Of a DNA stretch of 64,000 bases, positions 35,783-46,890 are shown in pieces (positions within the stretch are counted from its first letter, which is position 1; every line of letters begins with the position of its first letter). Under the pieces are notes generated by a model that had not been told where the DNA came from, did no database searches, and saw only the letters and a list, made by a program, of their open reading frames with translations. The translations under genes and the position numbers were made by a program. This stretch comes from Erythrophleum ivorense. Lineage: Eukaryota > Streptophyta > Magnoliopsida > Fabales > Fabaceae. The stretch spans positions 35,871,784 through 35,935,783 of the forward strand of contig JAIUCV010000005.1 in the NCBI GenBank assembly GCA_026724425.1, read 5' to 3'.

Positions 35783-38700
35783 TAAGTCTTATTTTCATAC
35801 ATTTTTCAAGAGGTTCTTCATAAGGCTTACCATGATTTTTCATTGTTTTTAGGCCTAATTTATATTTAAATTTATTTAATTTTGTATTTCTTGGTTATTA
35901 GATGTGATTAAAGCTTAATATCACCTAAATTTCGATATTTTGTGCAATTATGGTTTTAATTGAAAATCCCCTAATTTTGTAGCCAATTTTTGAATTTAGG
36001 AAGTTATCGTGTTATTTTGTAATTATGATTTATTGCTTGTGTCTTAATTGTGCTTTGTTTAGTTAATTTCTGATTTAATTGTTTCTACTTCACTTCGAAG
36101 GACTTAAATGCAAATAAATAAAGAAATCAGGCTCTTTAAGTGAAAAGATAGAAGTACAAGGACCATATTGTGAATATTCAACAAATGGACATTTTCAGCA
36201 ATTGGTCACGATGAGGCCTCACGCTAGTCATGATAGGTAGAAGCTTCATGTAACACCTTACACAATAATAGACTATATTGATATAGTTATAAGATTAATA
36301 AAGTGAATTAATAACTTGCTAACAAAAAATATTAAAATACTATAAATTTGGACCTGACTAAACTCTTTAGAATTGACTACATAATTAAACTTTAAAGACA
36401 ACCCAATACACCTATCATTAAAACCAAGTTTTAACTTATCTCAAGACCACTCAAAAAATCCCTAAAAATTTCTAAACAACTTAATCACAAATTATTCTAA
36501 GGGTTAGAGGGTGAAAATTAAAAAAAGATGCACTAATGGACACTTTTAGGAAAAGGACACTATACATGTTTGTACACATGGGTGTGTTGGCTGGACACAT
36601 GGGTGGGTAACTTGACACGAGTAGCTTCAACACTATCCAACTACACACCTATAGGCAACTTCAACACAAGTATGTGTAGTAGCATGGGCAGCCCGTGTTG
36701 ACTATAGTAATAGTAAAAAACACCTTAAACTTCCTCTAATTTTACTAAATGGTTTGGGGACCCTATTCAACTCTAATGACCACCAAATTTGACACATAAG
36801 GGCATTTACAAGTACTCTAAGGACATGCAAAGACCTACACTCAAACTCAAACCAAAAGATCTTCGAATCCACACATCTCCTAAACTACTCTATTTTGGCC
36901 TCAAAATACACAATTGGTACTTTTAGTGCTCTAAACACAACCTAATACCCTCCAACTATAACCAATCCCCCTTTAACCAAATTTTAATACCTAAAACTAA
37001 TCTAAAAGTGATACTGCCAAGGTCTAAACCCTTTATGGATCAAAATTTGGTCCAATAACTTCCTTAAGCTATTAACGACACAATTATCCCACTTTGTACC
37101 AACACTACCAAATCACCATAAACTATTCACACTTAAATACTAGACTAACAAAATGAAACCAACATTCAAACAATACCAACAATGTTAAAGGTCACAATTT
37201 CACATAATGCATCATCATACATAATCTAGAACTAATATGATCAAATTTTATGCATAATTCATCAACACTACTAAGTAGTTCCATATTGAACAATTATTAC
37301 ATGTGAGATTCCTTTACAAAAGAATTATGTATCATCTAGTGTCCTAATTGCTATCCTCACATGAATAGAAGTTTTAAATTAATTATAATTACCCAAAACA
37401 TAAGCTATTATAAAACAAGCCTAATTTAACAAATCAATTCTCCATTTGCTTATCCTCGCTCGAGCTAAAGGCTTCACCTAGAAAAATGTTAGCCTAAAAT
37501 TGGGATGAGTTATAAAATCTCAATAATCAAATAAACAATTTTATTATTATTGCCACACACACATAAAACACAAAACATGTTATATTTCATAAATCATATC
37601 GAATAAGCTTGATTATAATATTATTACTACAGTAGATGTCTACAGTCATTCGCCAATAACTAGCAAGGTCGATAAGGAAGCATAGTAAGAGACCAAAGTG
37701 GTCCAATAGAGCATAGCAAGGTCTCCCTTGACAATTATCAACTACTAGAACATATTTGAGTCCATGATAATGCAATAATCAAATAACCAAATTCAATCAT
37801 AGAATTTTGATTAAACTCGCATGCACATATAAGCAATTAAACAAGATTAATAATCTAAATATGAATGGACTAAACACCTAATTATCTCAAACGATGTCTA
37901 TCAAATCCCAATTAGCTATCCACACTTTCAAAGAAGCTATACAAACCTAAAATAACCATGAACAACTATCATAAACTCATCAATCCAAAGAGACTCATAT
38001 TCATATCAAGTCAAAGCGTTTCATAGTCATAAAGTCTCACTTAACCAGATTTTCAAAACACTAATTTGAGCTTACTTAACTAAGTCAACCTAAAACTACA
38101 CAGAAAGAGAAACCCCAGATATCAAATACAAATTTGAGCTTACTTAAGCCAAATAAATTGTTTTGCTTACAGATCAAAGCTCCAAAGATGCAGAAACCTT
38201 TGCTCCTATGTTTCTATTTGTTCAAGTGTCCTTTCTCTTTTTGGGCTCTTATGCAATTTTTAGCATGAACAATGGAGAGAATAAGTATTAAGGTTGATAT
38301 GGTAAGTGATGTGGGCCATAGGTGGTGGATCCAGGTCATTGGCTATTCGGTTCTTAATGGGCTTTAGCTTATTCTCCATTTTAGGGCCCTTTTTCTTGAT
38401 TTAAACTAACATAGGGGATTAATGGGGTTTAATGAATTTCTTTAGGATCCTTTACTAATTTTTTCTTAACTAATTTAAGCTCAAAATAAGAAAAATTTAT
38501 TTTCTTATTAAATTTCCAAAAATTATTTTCACTAATAATTTCTTAATTATTTAATTTTTCCTAAATAAATTCTTAATTTAATTATATTCTTCCAAAATCC
38601 CTCATTTGGATTATTTTTCCTTAAAAATATTTAATTTAATTATTTTTCTTTTATAATCCATATTAGATATTTTGGGATGTTACACTTCACTAATATGATT

Positions 38701-40135
38701 TTCATTGCTTCTTGCAATGAGTAAATTGTTGGTCATGATAAGCAAACAAACTTCTCAAACATGCCATTATATAATTTGACTAGATCTAGTTGGTCATGAC
38801 AAGCTACATATTTGAAATTTTATAACTAGCTTTTAAAGTGTGATTTTCTTAAGTCTTTTAACATTTTTAGAGTTTTTAGAGAGTGAGAAGAGTCTCTAAG
38901 AATCGCTTAGAGAGAAAGAGATATTTGAGATTATGAAGATTTCTTGCAAATCCAATGCTAGTATGACATTTTTTGTGTATTAAATGTATATTTGTAGATA
39001 AAATTCATACATGTATCCCTACTTCTTTGAGTTTTTTTTTTAATTTGTATTTTTCAAATTTCTACTATTAATTTCATATTTATCTTGTTTATAAATCATT
39101 TCTTCTTAATTTTTTTATGTTGATTTATTGTTGGTAATGAGTGTTTAGAGTAGGTAATGGTTGCGCTAAACTTTAATTGTATTTTAATTGTTAAATTCTT
39201 ATGATGTTGACTCCTTTGCCTTTGGTTTAAGTATTAAATGATTAATTGAATGAAATGAACTTATTAAAAGTGATTAATTAAATTAATAGTTAATTTAGAC
39301 CGAATAAATTAAGTGAAGTTGTTAATTACACATAGATCTTAATTACCATTAACCAGAATGTTAAGTGTTTGATGAAAAAATCAAGAGGGATGTTTATAAA
39401 AATGCTCTAGAGATAGGCTAGCTTATAAATGTAGCATAGGAAAATTGCTAGAAATACTGTAGAAATAGGCTAATTTGATGAAGCAACTTGGTGCACATAA
39501 AACATTACACCTAACCAAAGGAAATTGTGGTATAGGTTGCTAAGGAGATGTGTTCAATAGAAACTAATTTTTAGTAGTTTTATGGTCAATGTCATATTCA
39601 CTTAAGAAGTAGTGAGGATACTTCAAATCCATAAAGAGTATATGTGTTTAAGCTAGTTCTTTGGTATATTGATAAGTTTGAGAAAAGTATTAACACTATG
39701 AGTCACCAACTAAATATAATTAACAATAGAAGGGAGTCGAAAACATTAATAAACTATGAAAATCTAATTTGATTTTAGGTCTTTCTATTTTGCTCTTTGC
39801 TCTTAGGTTATGTTAAACTCATCTTTACCATTTCAGTGTCTAGCGACCAGATTAGCCAAGTCACTAGAATTGACTAACTCTATTATTAAGCTAGACTTTA
39901 ACCATTATGGTAGAAAACACTTTTCTTATGGAATTCGAACTTGAATGCTCAAGTATACTATTTGGAACAATTAATGCACTTGCTAGAGTGATCATGAGAA
40001 TAATTGTTCAAATGAGAATTCATTGCTTAGAGGCCTAGTGACAATCTTTAGGCATTGGATCGCCAACACTTGACATTTTATTCTGCTTCATAATGCTATC
40101 CACTCACATCTCATTGTTCGCATATAAGGCACAAC
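35783..40135. mobile_element. LTR-like DNA inserted in the gypsy RT/RNase H junction
   Basis: Non-coding DNA that separates the two halves of one gypsy pol gene. The left edge begins near TGATAAGTCTTATTTTC, and the right edge is before CTTCCAAACTTCTCACAACC. Its long non-coding stretches without pol motifs suggest a solo LTR or LTR fragment. Exact ends and target duplication could not be set. It contains a younger solo LTR at 36249-38684. Confidence 0.5.
36249..38684. mobile_element. Solo LTR, 2.4 kb, with 5-bp target duplication
   Basis: Starts TGTAACACCTTAC and ends GGGATGTTACA, so the termini are TG...CA with a short inverted repeat (TGTAACA/TGTTACA). It is flanked by CTTCA at 36244-36248 and again at 38685-38689. 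No gag/pol coding or second LTR copy is seen inside, which fits a solo LTR left by recombination between two LTRs. The lineage is unknown, probably Ty3/gypsy. Confidence 0.8.
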
Positions 40136-40560
40136 ACCCTTTGATCCACTTCGATATTATCCCTTCCAAACTTCTCACAACCATTCACCATAGAAACAAA
40201 TGCATCCAATATTGGGATGTACAAAATGATCATTCAATAGCTTATGCTAGTAAGGCCTCATGTTCTACAAAATATGAGAATGAGCTTTTAGCTATTATTT
40301 TTGTAGTGAAGTAATGAAAACAATACATATAAGAACATGACTTTATCATTCAAATAGACCACTTAGCTTTTAAGTACTTATTAAAGCAAAAAAAAGTCTC
40401 ATCTAATTAGTACCAAAGGATTCATAAATTATTAAAGCTTGATTATGAGACTGTATATAGGAAAGGGAAGGAAAACAATACAATAGATGCATTGTCCAAG
40501 CATATTCATCAAGAAGAAGACAATCAAGAGTTCTCCTCCATGACTATCACTTCCATTTAG
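40136..40560 (+). mobile_element. Ty3/gypsy RNase H fragment, continuation of 35128-35782
   Basis: Words typical of gypsy RNase H occur in order: LPNFSQPFTIETNAS, NDHSIAYASKA, YENELLAIIFVVK, then DYETVYRKGKEN, DALSKH and SSMTITSI. Stops and small frame breaks are present throughout. It has the same strand and order as the RT half upstream. Confidence 0.85.
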
Positions 40561-40799
40561 TTTGAACAGTGGGATAAAAGAGTTGTGGGAGTATGATAGT
40601 AAATTAAAGGACCTAATCCAACTATTAAAGAAGGATTGTAAAGCATTTCCCAAGTACTCATGTACCATTGGTAGGAAATTGTTGTCACTCAAATCACAAT
40701 TGCAATTGTTGCCACTCAAATCATAATTCATTCATCATCTTTCTTTTCTAGCAGATATCCATATTTATAGATACATTAGAGAATGTTTTAGTTAGTTTG

Positions 40800-41488
40800 T
40801 TGGCATGCTTCCAATAAACTAAAACTTGAGTCAAAGGCATGTTGCCTTTCTTTCATACTTTTCTCACTAAAATTTCTTCAAGTTCCAAGGAAAAATATAC
40901 TTGGCGTGGTAGAACTTGTTGGAGAAAAAGTCTCACACATGTTTCTTTCATAAAGAAATCTGGAAAACTTTACAAATCTTAGAATTTTTAGGAAACTCCA
41001 ATTTGTATGCCACCTTCCTAACTTATAAAAGTATCTTCCATGACAAATAATACTTAGCTACTAGCTTATAAAAAGTGGAATTATTAAGAAGATTCCTCCT
41101 GAAGGATTGTAGCCTGAGGTACACCAAATTTTTAATCTCAGATTCCCTCTTGGTTCTTCTCCCATTAGCTATTTGTGTCATTATATTTTAAGCTATTTGA
41201 AGATGATGCTTCGATGCTTCTCTCTCTTGATAACTTCTATCTACATCATTAGAAGAATCTCTAACTAACTATGGCATGTGTATTGGAGGAGTCACTCCAT
41301 AAATTAACTGGAAGGGAGTCATGCTTATTGCTAAATGATGAGAGGTGCTATACCAAAGTTCAACAAGTAGTAACCATCTTAACCATTACTTGGAATGGAC
41401 CTCAGCCATACATTTTATGTAGCAATCTAGGAACTTATTCAACACTTTTGTTTGGCTATATGTTTGTTGATGGTAAGCTAAAGAGTAT
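40800..41488 (-). mobile_element. Ty3/gypsy integrase, C-terminal half, degraded
   Basis: On the - strand, from high to low coordinates: TKVLNKFLDCYIKCMAEVHS, WYSTSHHLAISMTPFQLIYG, then KNLVYLRLQSFRRN and VAYKLEFPKNSKICKVFQIS, the usual end of a gypsy integrase. Several stops make it non-functional. It is opposite in strand to the RNase H fragment 240 bp to the left, so at least two gypsy copies meet here. Its upstream half continues beyond the solo LTR at 45787. Confidence 0.85.
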
Positions 41489-44400
41489 TGTCACACCCGA
41501 AAATGCGACTGCGTGGTGCTTTTTTAAAAGAAATAAATTCGAAATGAAATTTCGATTCAAATTTTCAAAGAAAATGAAAACCAAAACCAAAATTAAAATA
41601 GAAGTAGGTAGGTTTAGGAGTCGCCACCAAAATTTTAATTTTTTTAAAAGGTAAAATTTTGGAAAAAACTTTTTTAGTTTGAAAAATGGTCTACGAACCA
41701 GATTTGGATTTGGGAGTCGATTTGTGAGTGGGGAAGGTGTTAGGCACTCCACTACATCCGTTACTGAGAACGGTTATCCTAAGTCAATTGTGCAAAATTA
41801 ATATGACTTCTATTTTATTCTAATTTTTCTTAATAAATCATATGCAAAATAAGAAATAAAGAAAATTAAATTAAGAGTAAAAAACAAAATTAAAGAAATA
41901 AAAGAAAGAAATTAAGAAAATAAAAATTGAAAGAAAATATTTTATTTATAAAAGCGGACTTGACCTAAGATAAAAGCTTAGAGCCTACGTATCCTCTGAA
42001 AGAGATCAAAGTTCACGTAGTTCAAATAAGGAACAGTACTGTTTGGTTGGTTTTTTTTGTTTTATTTTTATTTTTTTCCTTGTTTTTTCTTGTTTTTGTT
42101 TTGTTTTGTTTTTTGTATTTTTTTATATTTTTAATTTTTTTGTTTTTGTTTTTATCTCCTTTTTTATTTTATTTTGGTTTGACATTTTATTATTTTTCAT
42201 TATTTTTTGTTGTTTTTTTTCTTAAATTGGTTTTATTTGTTTTTGTTTTTGTCTTCTTTTGTTTTTGTTTTCATTTTGTTTCATTTTTCTTTTTTATTTT
42301 GAAGGAAAGAGAAAGAAAGTAACAGTTACTTTCACCTTTAGCAAATAAAATAAATTTAAAATTGGTTAATGTGTTTTAATTTGCTAAGCTCAAAGTTAAT
42401 TTTACTTCTTTGCTCTTCTCATTTTTTTATGATTTTTCTTTTACTTTTTTTTATTTTTCTTATTTTTATCTTTGATTAATTAGGGTGCAAAAATTTATTT
42501 TTAAAAGTAAAGGTAAAATACCTAAGTTAAAATAAAATGACACATTTTTTTGGTTTAAGTCTTTTCAATTTTTTGGTTTTTTTTGGTTTTTATTTTTTTT
42601 GTTTTTTGTTTGAAAAGAAAAAGAAAATAAAATTACTTTTACCTTTAGCAAATGAAATGAATTTAAAATGAGCTGGTGCGTTTTAATTTACTAAAAATAA
42701 AGGTAATTTTACTCCTTTTACTCTTCTCCCATTTTCAATTTTTGACATTTCATTTGTTTTTGTTTTTTTTCTTTAGTTGTTTTCTTTTTCAATTATTTCA
42801 TTTTATTTTTGAAAGAGACTTTGAGAAAAGTTTAAAAAATTAAAAAAGAGATTAATTTCTTATTCACTTCTGTATTCTCTTTGTTGTTCTCTTTTCTTTT
42901 TAGTTTGGTTTAGTTTTTTTTTTGGTTTTTTAATCTCTTTTTTTTTGGAGAATAGAAAGAAGGAAATTAAAATCACTTTAAGCTTTTGAAAACAAAATAA
43001 TTTTGAAGTTATTTTACATGTTTAATTTGCAAGATTAAATTGATCATATTTCTTTGTTCTCTCCCCTTCCCCTTTTTTTTATCATTTTTTATTTATTTTT
43101 TTTTGTCCTCTTTGTTGAATTTTTTTTAAGAGTTAATTTAATGCAGGCCATTGAAACCCAAAATGTGTCAAAATATAAATTTAATACCCAATGGATGCTA
43201 AGGGAGCTTATTGTCTCACATGATCTTTTGGTTGATTTCTATACGTTTGAGGGGACAAAGAATCCCACACGACCATTCTTGGAAGGAAACAAAATGAAAT
43301 AAAATGAAAATAAAATCAAAAAATTTACTAGCACAGGATGATTTGTGATAGTGTGTGTCTTGTGTTCAATCTAATATTAGTCTATTCTGAATATACATCA
43401 TGGGATTGTACATAAATTGGGTGTAAGTAAAGAACCAGTGAAGCCATCCCTTTGGCTTTCTCTTTCATCATCTGCTGACGCTTTTCCTTATTCTCTTTGT
43501 TCAGCTATCCTAATCCCACATGTTCTCTCCAGCAATTTTCATGGCCAATGGTGTGCAGATATAACAAAAGGGGAACATAAAGATGTGTTAGCTTAAAATC
43601 CAAATAAAACCATTATGCCACATTGGTAACAAGTTCATACTCCACCAATCACAGAACCTCGACAATACTACTATTTTTTAACAACTTCTAATCACTCAAT
43701 CTTCAATCAGATGCATACCTGTTTACTAAGACATCTCAACAGTTCCGGTCAAGGTTGAAGTAACATTGGTCCAAATTAAGTTTTGACAACAAATTTTAAC
43801 ACTGGGAATATTGCGATCAAGGCGTTATGAACTAAGACAGATTAAGCTATCCACGCAGCAAATTTCAGCAATGGGAATACTATAATTAAAGCGCTATGAC
43901 TTAATCCAATCCGGTAATAAGCCTCCATAAAGTAAGCACCCAGGATTCTAATCACTTCATTTCGACATGCTAGGTCCTACCAAATCAGAAATATTTGGGA
44001 AATCCTCCCTTAGGCATTTAAACGAATACTTACCAGGCATATTTCAAGACTTGTACAGTACATGACATTTCACACTTCATCTACAACCACTTAATGTAGG
44101 AGTGCAGAAATCTCATCATGACATATAAATCAGCACCCAACATCATGTTCCAAGTAACAGAAATCAAAACCAAAAACATACATATGCTAAACAAGAGAAA
44201 AATCTCAATTTTAGTTATTAGATCACCTAATCTTCTGTTCCCATCTAGTGTTATCAGTAGCTAAATGTAAGGCAACGTTGACACACCTGGAAGGAGCTAT
44301 ATTCAGAATCATTATCATTTATAGTATCAAGCAACCCAATGAAGTAAATTAGCATAGGACAAAACCTAAAATGATTCAGAGAATAGGAAAGTTTCTACTG

Positions 44401-45786
44401 AGATAACTCAAAATACAATAACCCCACAATCTAAACCCATTTCACCCATGATAGATCAACAATCTGCCAGCATATTCCGTTGATTAGAAGGAAGGAAATA
44501 TGTTGAATCTTTGAACAAAAGAAGTGTGTCCGAGGAACTCACCTCTTTTGGTCAAATAAAGAGTTTGCCTCCGTATGGGTGTGAATGCAGAAGCATGAAA
44601 AGCACGATGTCTCTTTTTAGCCCCCAAATTCTTCGTCCTTGTGTCGTTCTCTTGGCCTCTTCTTTCTTTTTCATTCACTGCTTTTGACCCCCTTTGTTCT
44701 CTCTCGATCTCTTTTGTCTCTCAACTCACGCTTTTCTCTTAGTCATTGTCTCTCTTTCTCGCTGATTCTCTCTCTCGTTTTTTTTCCTTGCTGAATCTTT
44801 TTCCCTTCAATTTCTACGGCTCTCGGTTTCTCCTCTCTCTATTCTCCTTGATGAACAACCCCTACTGAATCCAAAAATGGTTTTTCCCTGCTTCCCCCTT
44901 AGGCGACTTCTCAGTCTCTCACTCCTTCCTTCTCTACTTCCCTTATTCTCATACTCTCCTGTTTCTCTCTTTCCCTTCGATTCGAAAATCTCTCACCAAC
45001 GATCCTCTCCCTTTTTTGAGTGGGTCTCCTCAGTTTTTATCCCCGGTGACTCTTTGAGGAGATGCACCCTATCCCCATCGGCATGGCTTCCCAGTGGATT
45101 CGGGAAGAGGTACCCGGGGAAGGAGAATCTCCTCTGGTCCCCTCTATTCTTCCCTTCCCCTTCTCCTACTCTCTACCTCTCTGCGTCCCCTTTTTCTTTG
45201 TGTGTCTGTCCCTCCTCTTCTTTGCCAGAGGAGAGGACCAAATAGAGAGGGAACCAAGGGGGCCATCAGGTAGGGTTTTCAGTGGATCTGGATGTGGGCT
45301 TGTTTAACTTGGATTAGAAGGGTTGAGAGTTGTTGAGCTGAGAGGGGAAACGGGCCTTCGGATAAAAAGGCTTTTACTCTTTTTTCTTTTTTGGTCCTTC
45401 TGTTTTTTTTTAAAGGCTAGTTTTGGATTGGGCTTTTCTTTCTTTTTTTTTTGCTCTTTTTTTAATTTAATTTTTTTAATTTTCCCTTTTATTATTATTT
45501 TTTGTTTGGTTCTCTTTTCATTTTATTATTTTTTTATATTTTCTCTCCTCTTTTTTTTTAATTCCCTTTTTTTTTTTTGGAAAATATTAATTTTCTATTC
45601 TTTTCAAAGTTTTCATATTTTAATGGCTATTTGATTCTTGATATTATTATTATTTTTAAAACATATTTAGACCTTCTCAATTTCTCTCAAACTTCCTTTG
45701 AATGATTCTTTCCTTTTTTTGTATTTTTTGCTAATTTAATTTTGTTATTATTTTTGAACTTGCCCAGACAAAATACGGTGTTCACA
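41489..45786. mobile_element. Solo LTR, 4.3 kb, with 5-bp target duplication, inserted in gypsy integrase
   Basis: Begins TGTCACACCCGAAAATGCGA and ends AAAATACGGTGTTCACA. The flanking 5 bp are AGTAT on both sides (41484-41488 and 45787-45791). Left-end words such as GGAGTCGCCACC (in degenerate form) and CGAACCAGATTTGGATTTGG, and the size, recall the very long LTRs of gypsy elements of the Tat/Ogre kind. That lineage is an inference. No pol motifs occur inside. The interior has T-rich runs (42040-43100) and a CT-rich stretch (about 44690-45240). Open frames inside are low-complexity and not considered genes. Confidence 0.8.
42300..43075. repeat. Degenerate ~307-335-bp tandem repeats inside the 4.3-kb LTR
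   Basis: A block of GAAA-rich sequence, then a CACCTTTAGCAAAT-like word, then TTTAATTTGC and a TTTGCTCTTCTC-like word recurs with anchors near 42334, 42641 and, more weakly, 42976. Each block is separated by long T runs. It is an internal amplification within the LTR. Confidence 0.55.
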
Positions 45787-46240
45787 AGTATAAAAGTTTG
45801 ACCTTTTGCAACACCTCTTTTCAAAACTTTCCACAAAATATTAGGTTCCTATCCATCGCTATGAATACTTGTGCGACCTCAAAGGTTGTAAAAAAGTGTT
45901 GAAGACCCATAAAATGAGCTATTTTACTTAATCTATCAATCACCACAAAGATTACATATTTGTTATATGATTTTTGGCAATCCTACTATGAAATCATAGA
46001 TAATTCTATCCAAATAGTTTTAGGGTATAAGGTAATGCTTGTACAATCTGGGGCTTGCTATGCTTTTAGGTTTGAAGCTTTAATATGTTGCATATCCTCT
46101 TACAAAATTTCTTACATTTTTCTCCATCCCCTTCCAATGATGAAAGCTTTTTGTACATTGGAGTCACGCCGAGTGCCGTGCAATAGCATCATAATGTAAA
46201 TGCTACAATAATTCCCTTCTCAAATTTGCATCTTCCCCAA
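45787..46240 (-). mobile_element. Ty3/gypsy integrase, N-terminal half, degraded
   Basis: On the - strand: FHHWKGMEKNVRNFVRGYAT (zinc-binding region), then IYDFIVGLPK, then DRLSKIAHFM, VAQVFI and AMDRNLIFCGKF, reaching the 5-bp duplication. The reading continues on the other side of the solo LTR at 41488. Several stops are present. Confidence 0.85.
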
Positions 46241-46890
46241 TTATTAGCTTCTCTCTTCTTTTCAACAAGGTGGACTTTCTTTTTTTTTTTCTTTCTTTTT
46301 TTTAGTAGGCTCCATTGAAGTAAATTCAACTATATTAAAATTTGTTTATACTTCTATTTTTCTTCATGTGAAAGTGTGAATTATTGTTAACATGATAACA
46401 AGGACAAGTAATTGATTTAATCTTTGGAAGAAACGCAACTTGTATAAAAAATTAAATTCATTGATAAAAAATAAAGAGTTTGAGATATTTTTGTAATATA
46501 TATCAAATGATAAGGGACAAAATGAATTTTTTAAATAATAATGGTTATACAATATGGTTTAATCAAAATTTAAGAAATGTTTGTGTAATTTTTTAAAAGT
46601 TTATACAAAAAAATATATATGAGTTAATTAAATATTAACAAGTAAGCTTTTTGGTATAGCCAATGACTATTAGAGTTGATATGAGAACGAGTTATTGTGA
46701 TAGTAGTAATAACTAGTGCGGTTGAGAGTTGAGCAATTAATCGGATGGCCAGAATTTGATAGCTTGATAAAAACAGATAAAAACTAGTCTCTCTTTACTT
46801 GGAATAAAGAGACGGTGGCCGCCACGAGAGGGTCCGTTTCTGTTTTCTTCTGCGAACGACCAAGAAACGAAGTGACAGTGAGAGAGAGGC
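46241..46890 (+). promoter_or_regulatory. Upstream region of the eIF5A gene
   Basis: AT-rich to about 46700, then a more balanced stretch with GAGAGAGAGG just before the start codon, which is typical of a leader. Old gypsy debris may extend into the left part. No TATA box or initiator can be placed with confidence. Confidence 0.35.

Noticed and set aside
41271..41654. 127-codon + strand frame
   Set aside because: It runs through antisense gypsy integrase into the solo LTR start, so it crosses an insertion junction and is not a gene.
42043..42322. Overlapping Phe-rich open frames
   Set aside because: They arise from T-rich simple sequence inside the 4.3-kb solo LTR; composition is not protein-like.
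44877..45307. Ser/Pro/Leu-rich frames of 81-122 codons
   Set aside because: They sit in a CT-rich stretch of the solo LTR, overlap each other in different frames and show no motif.
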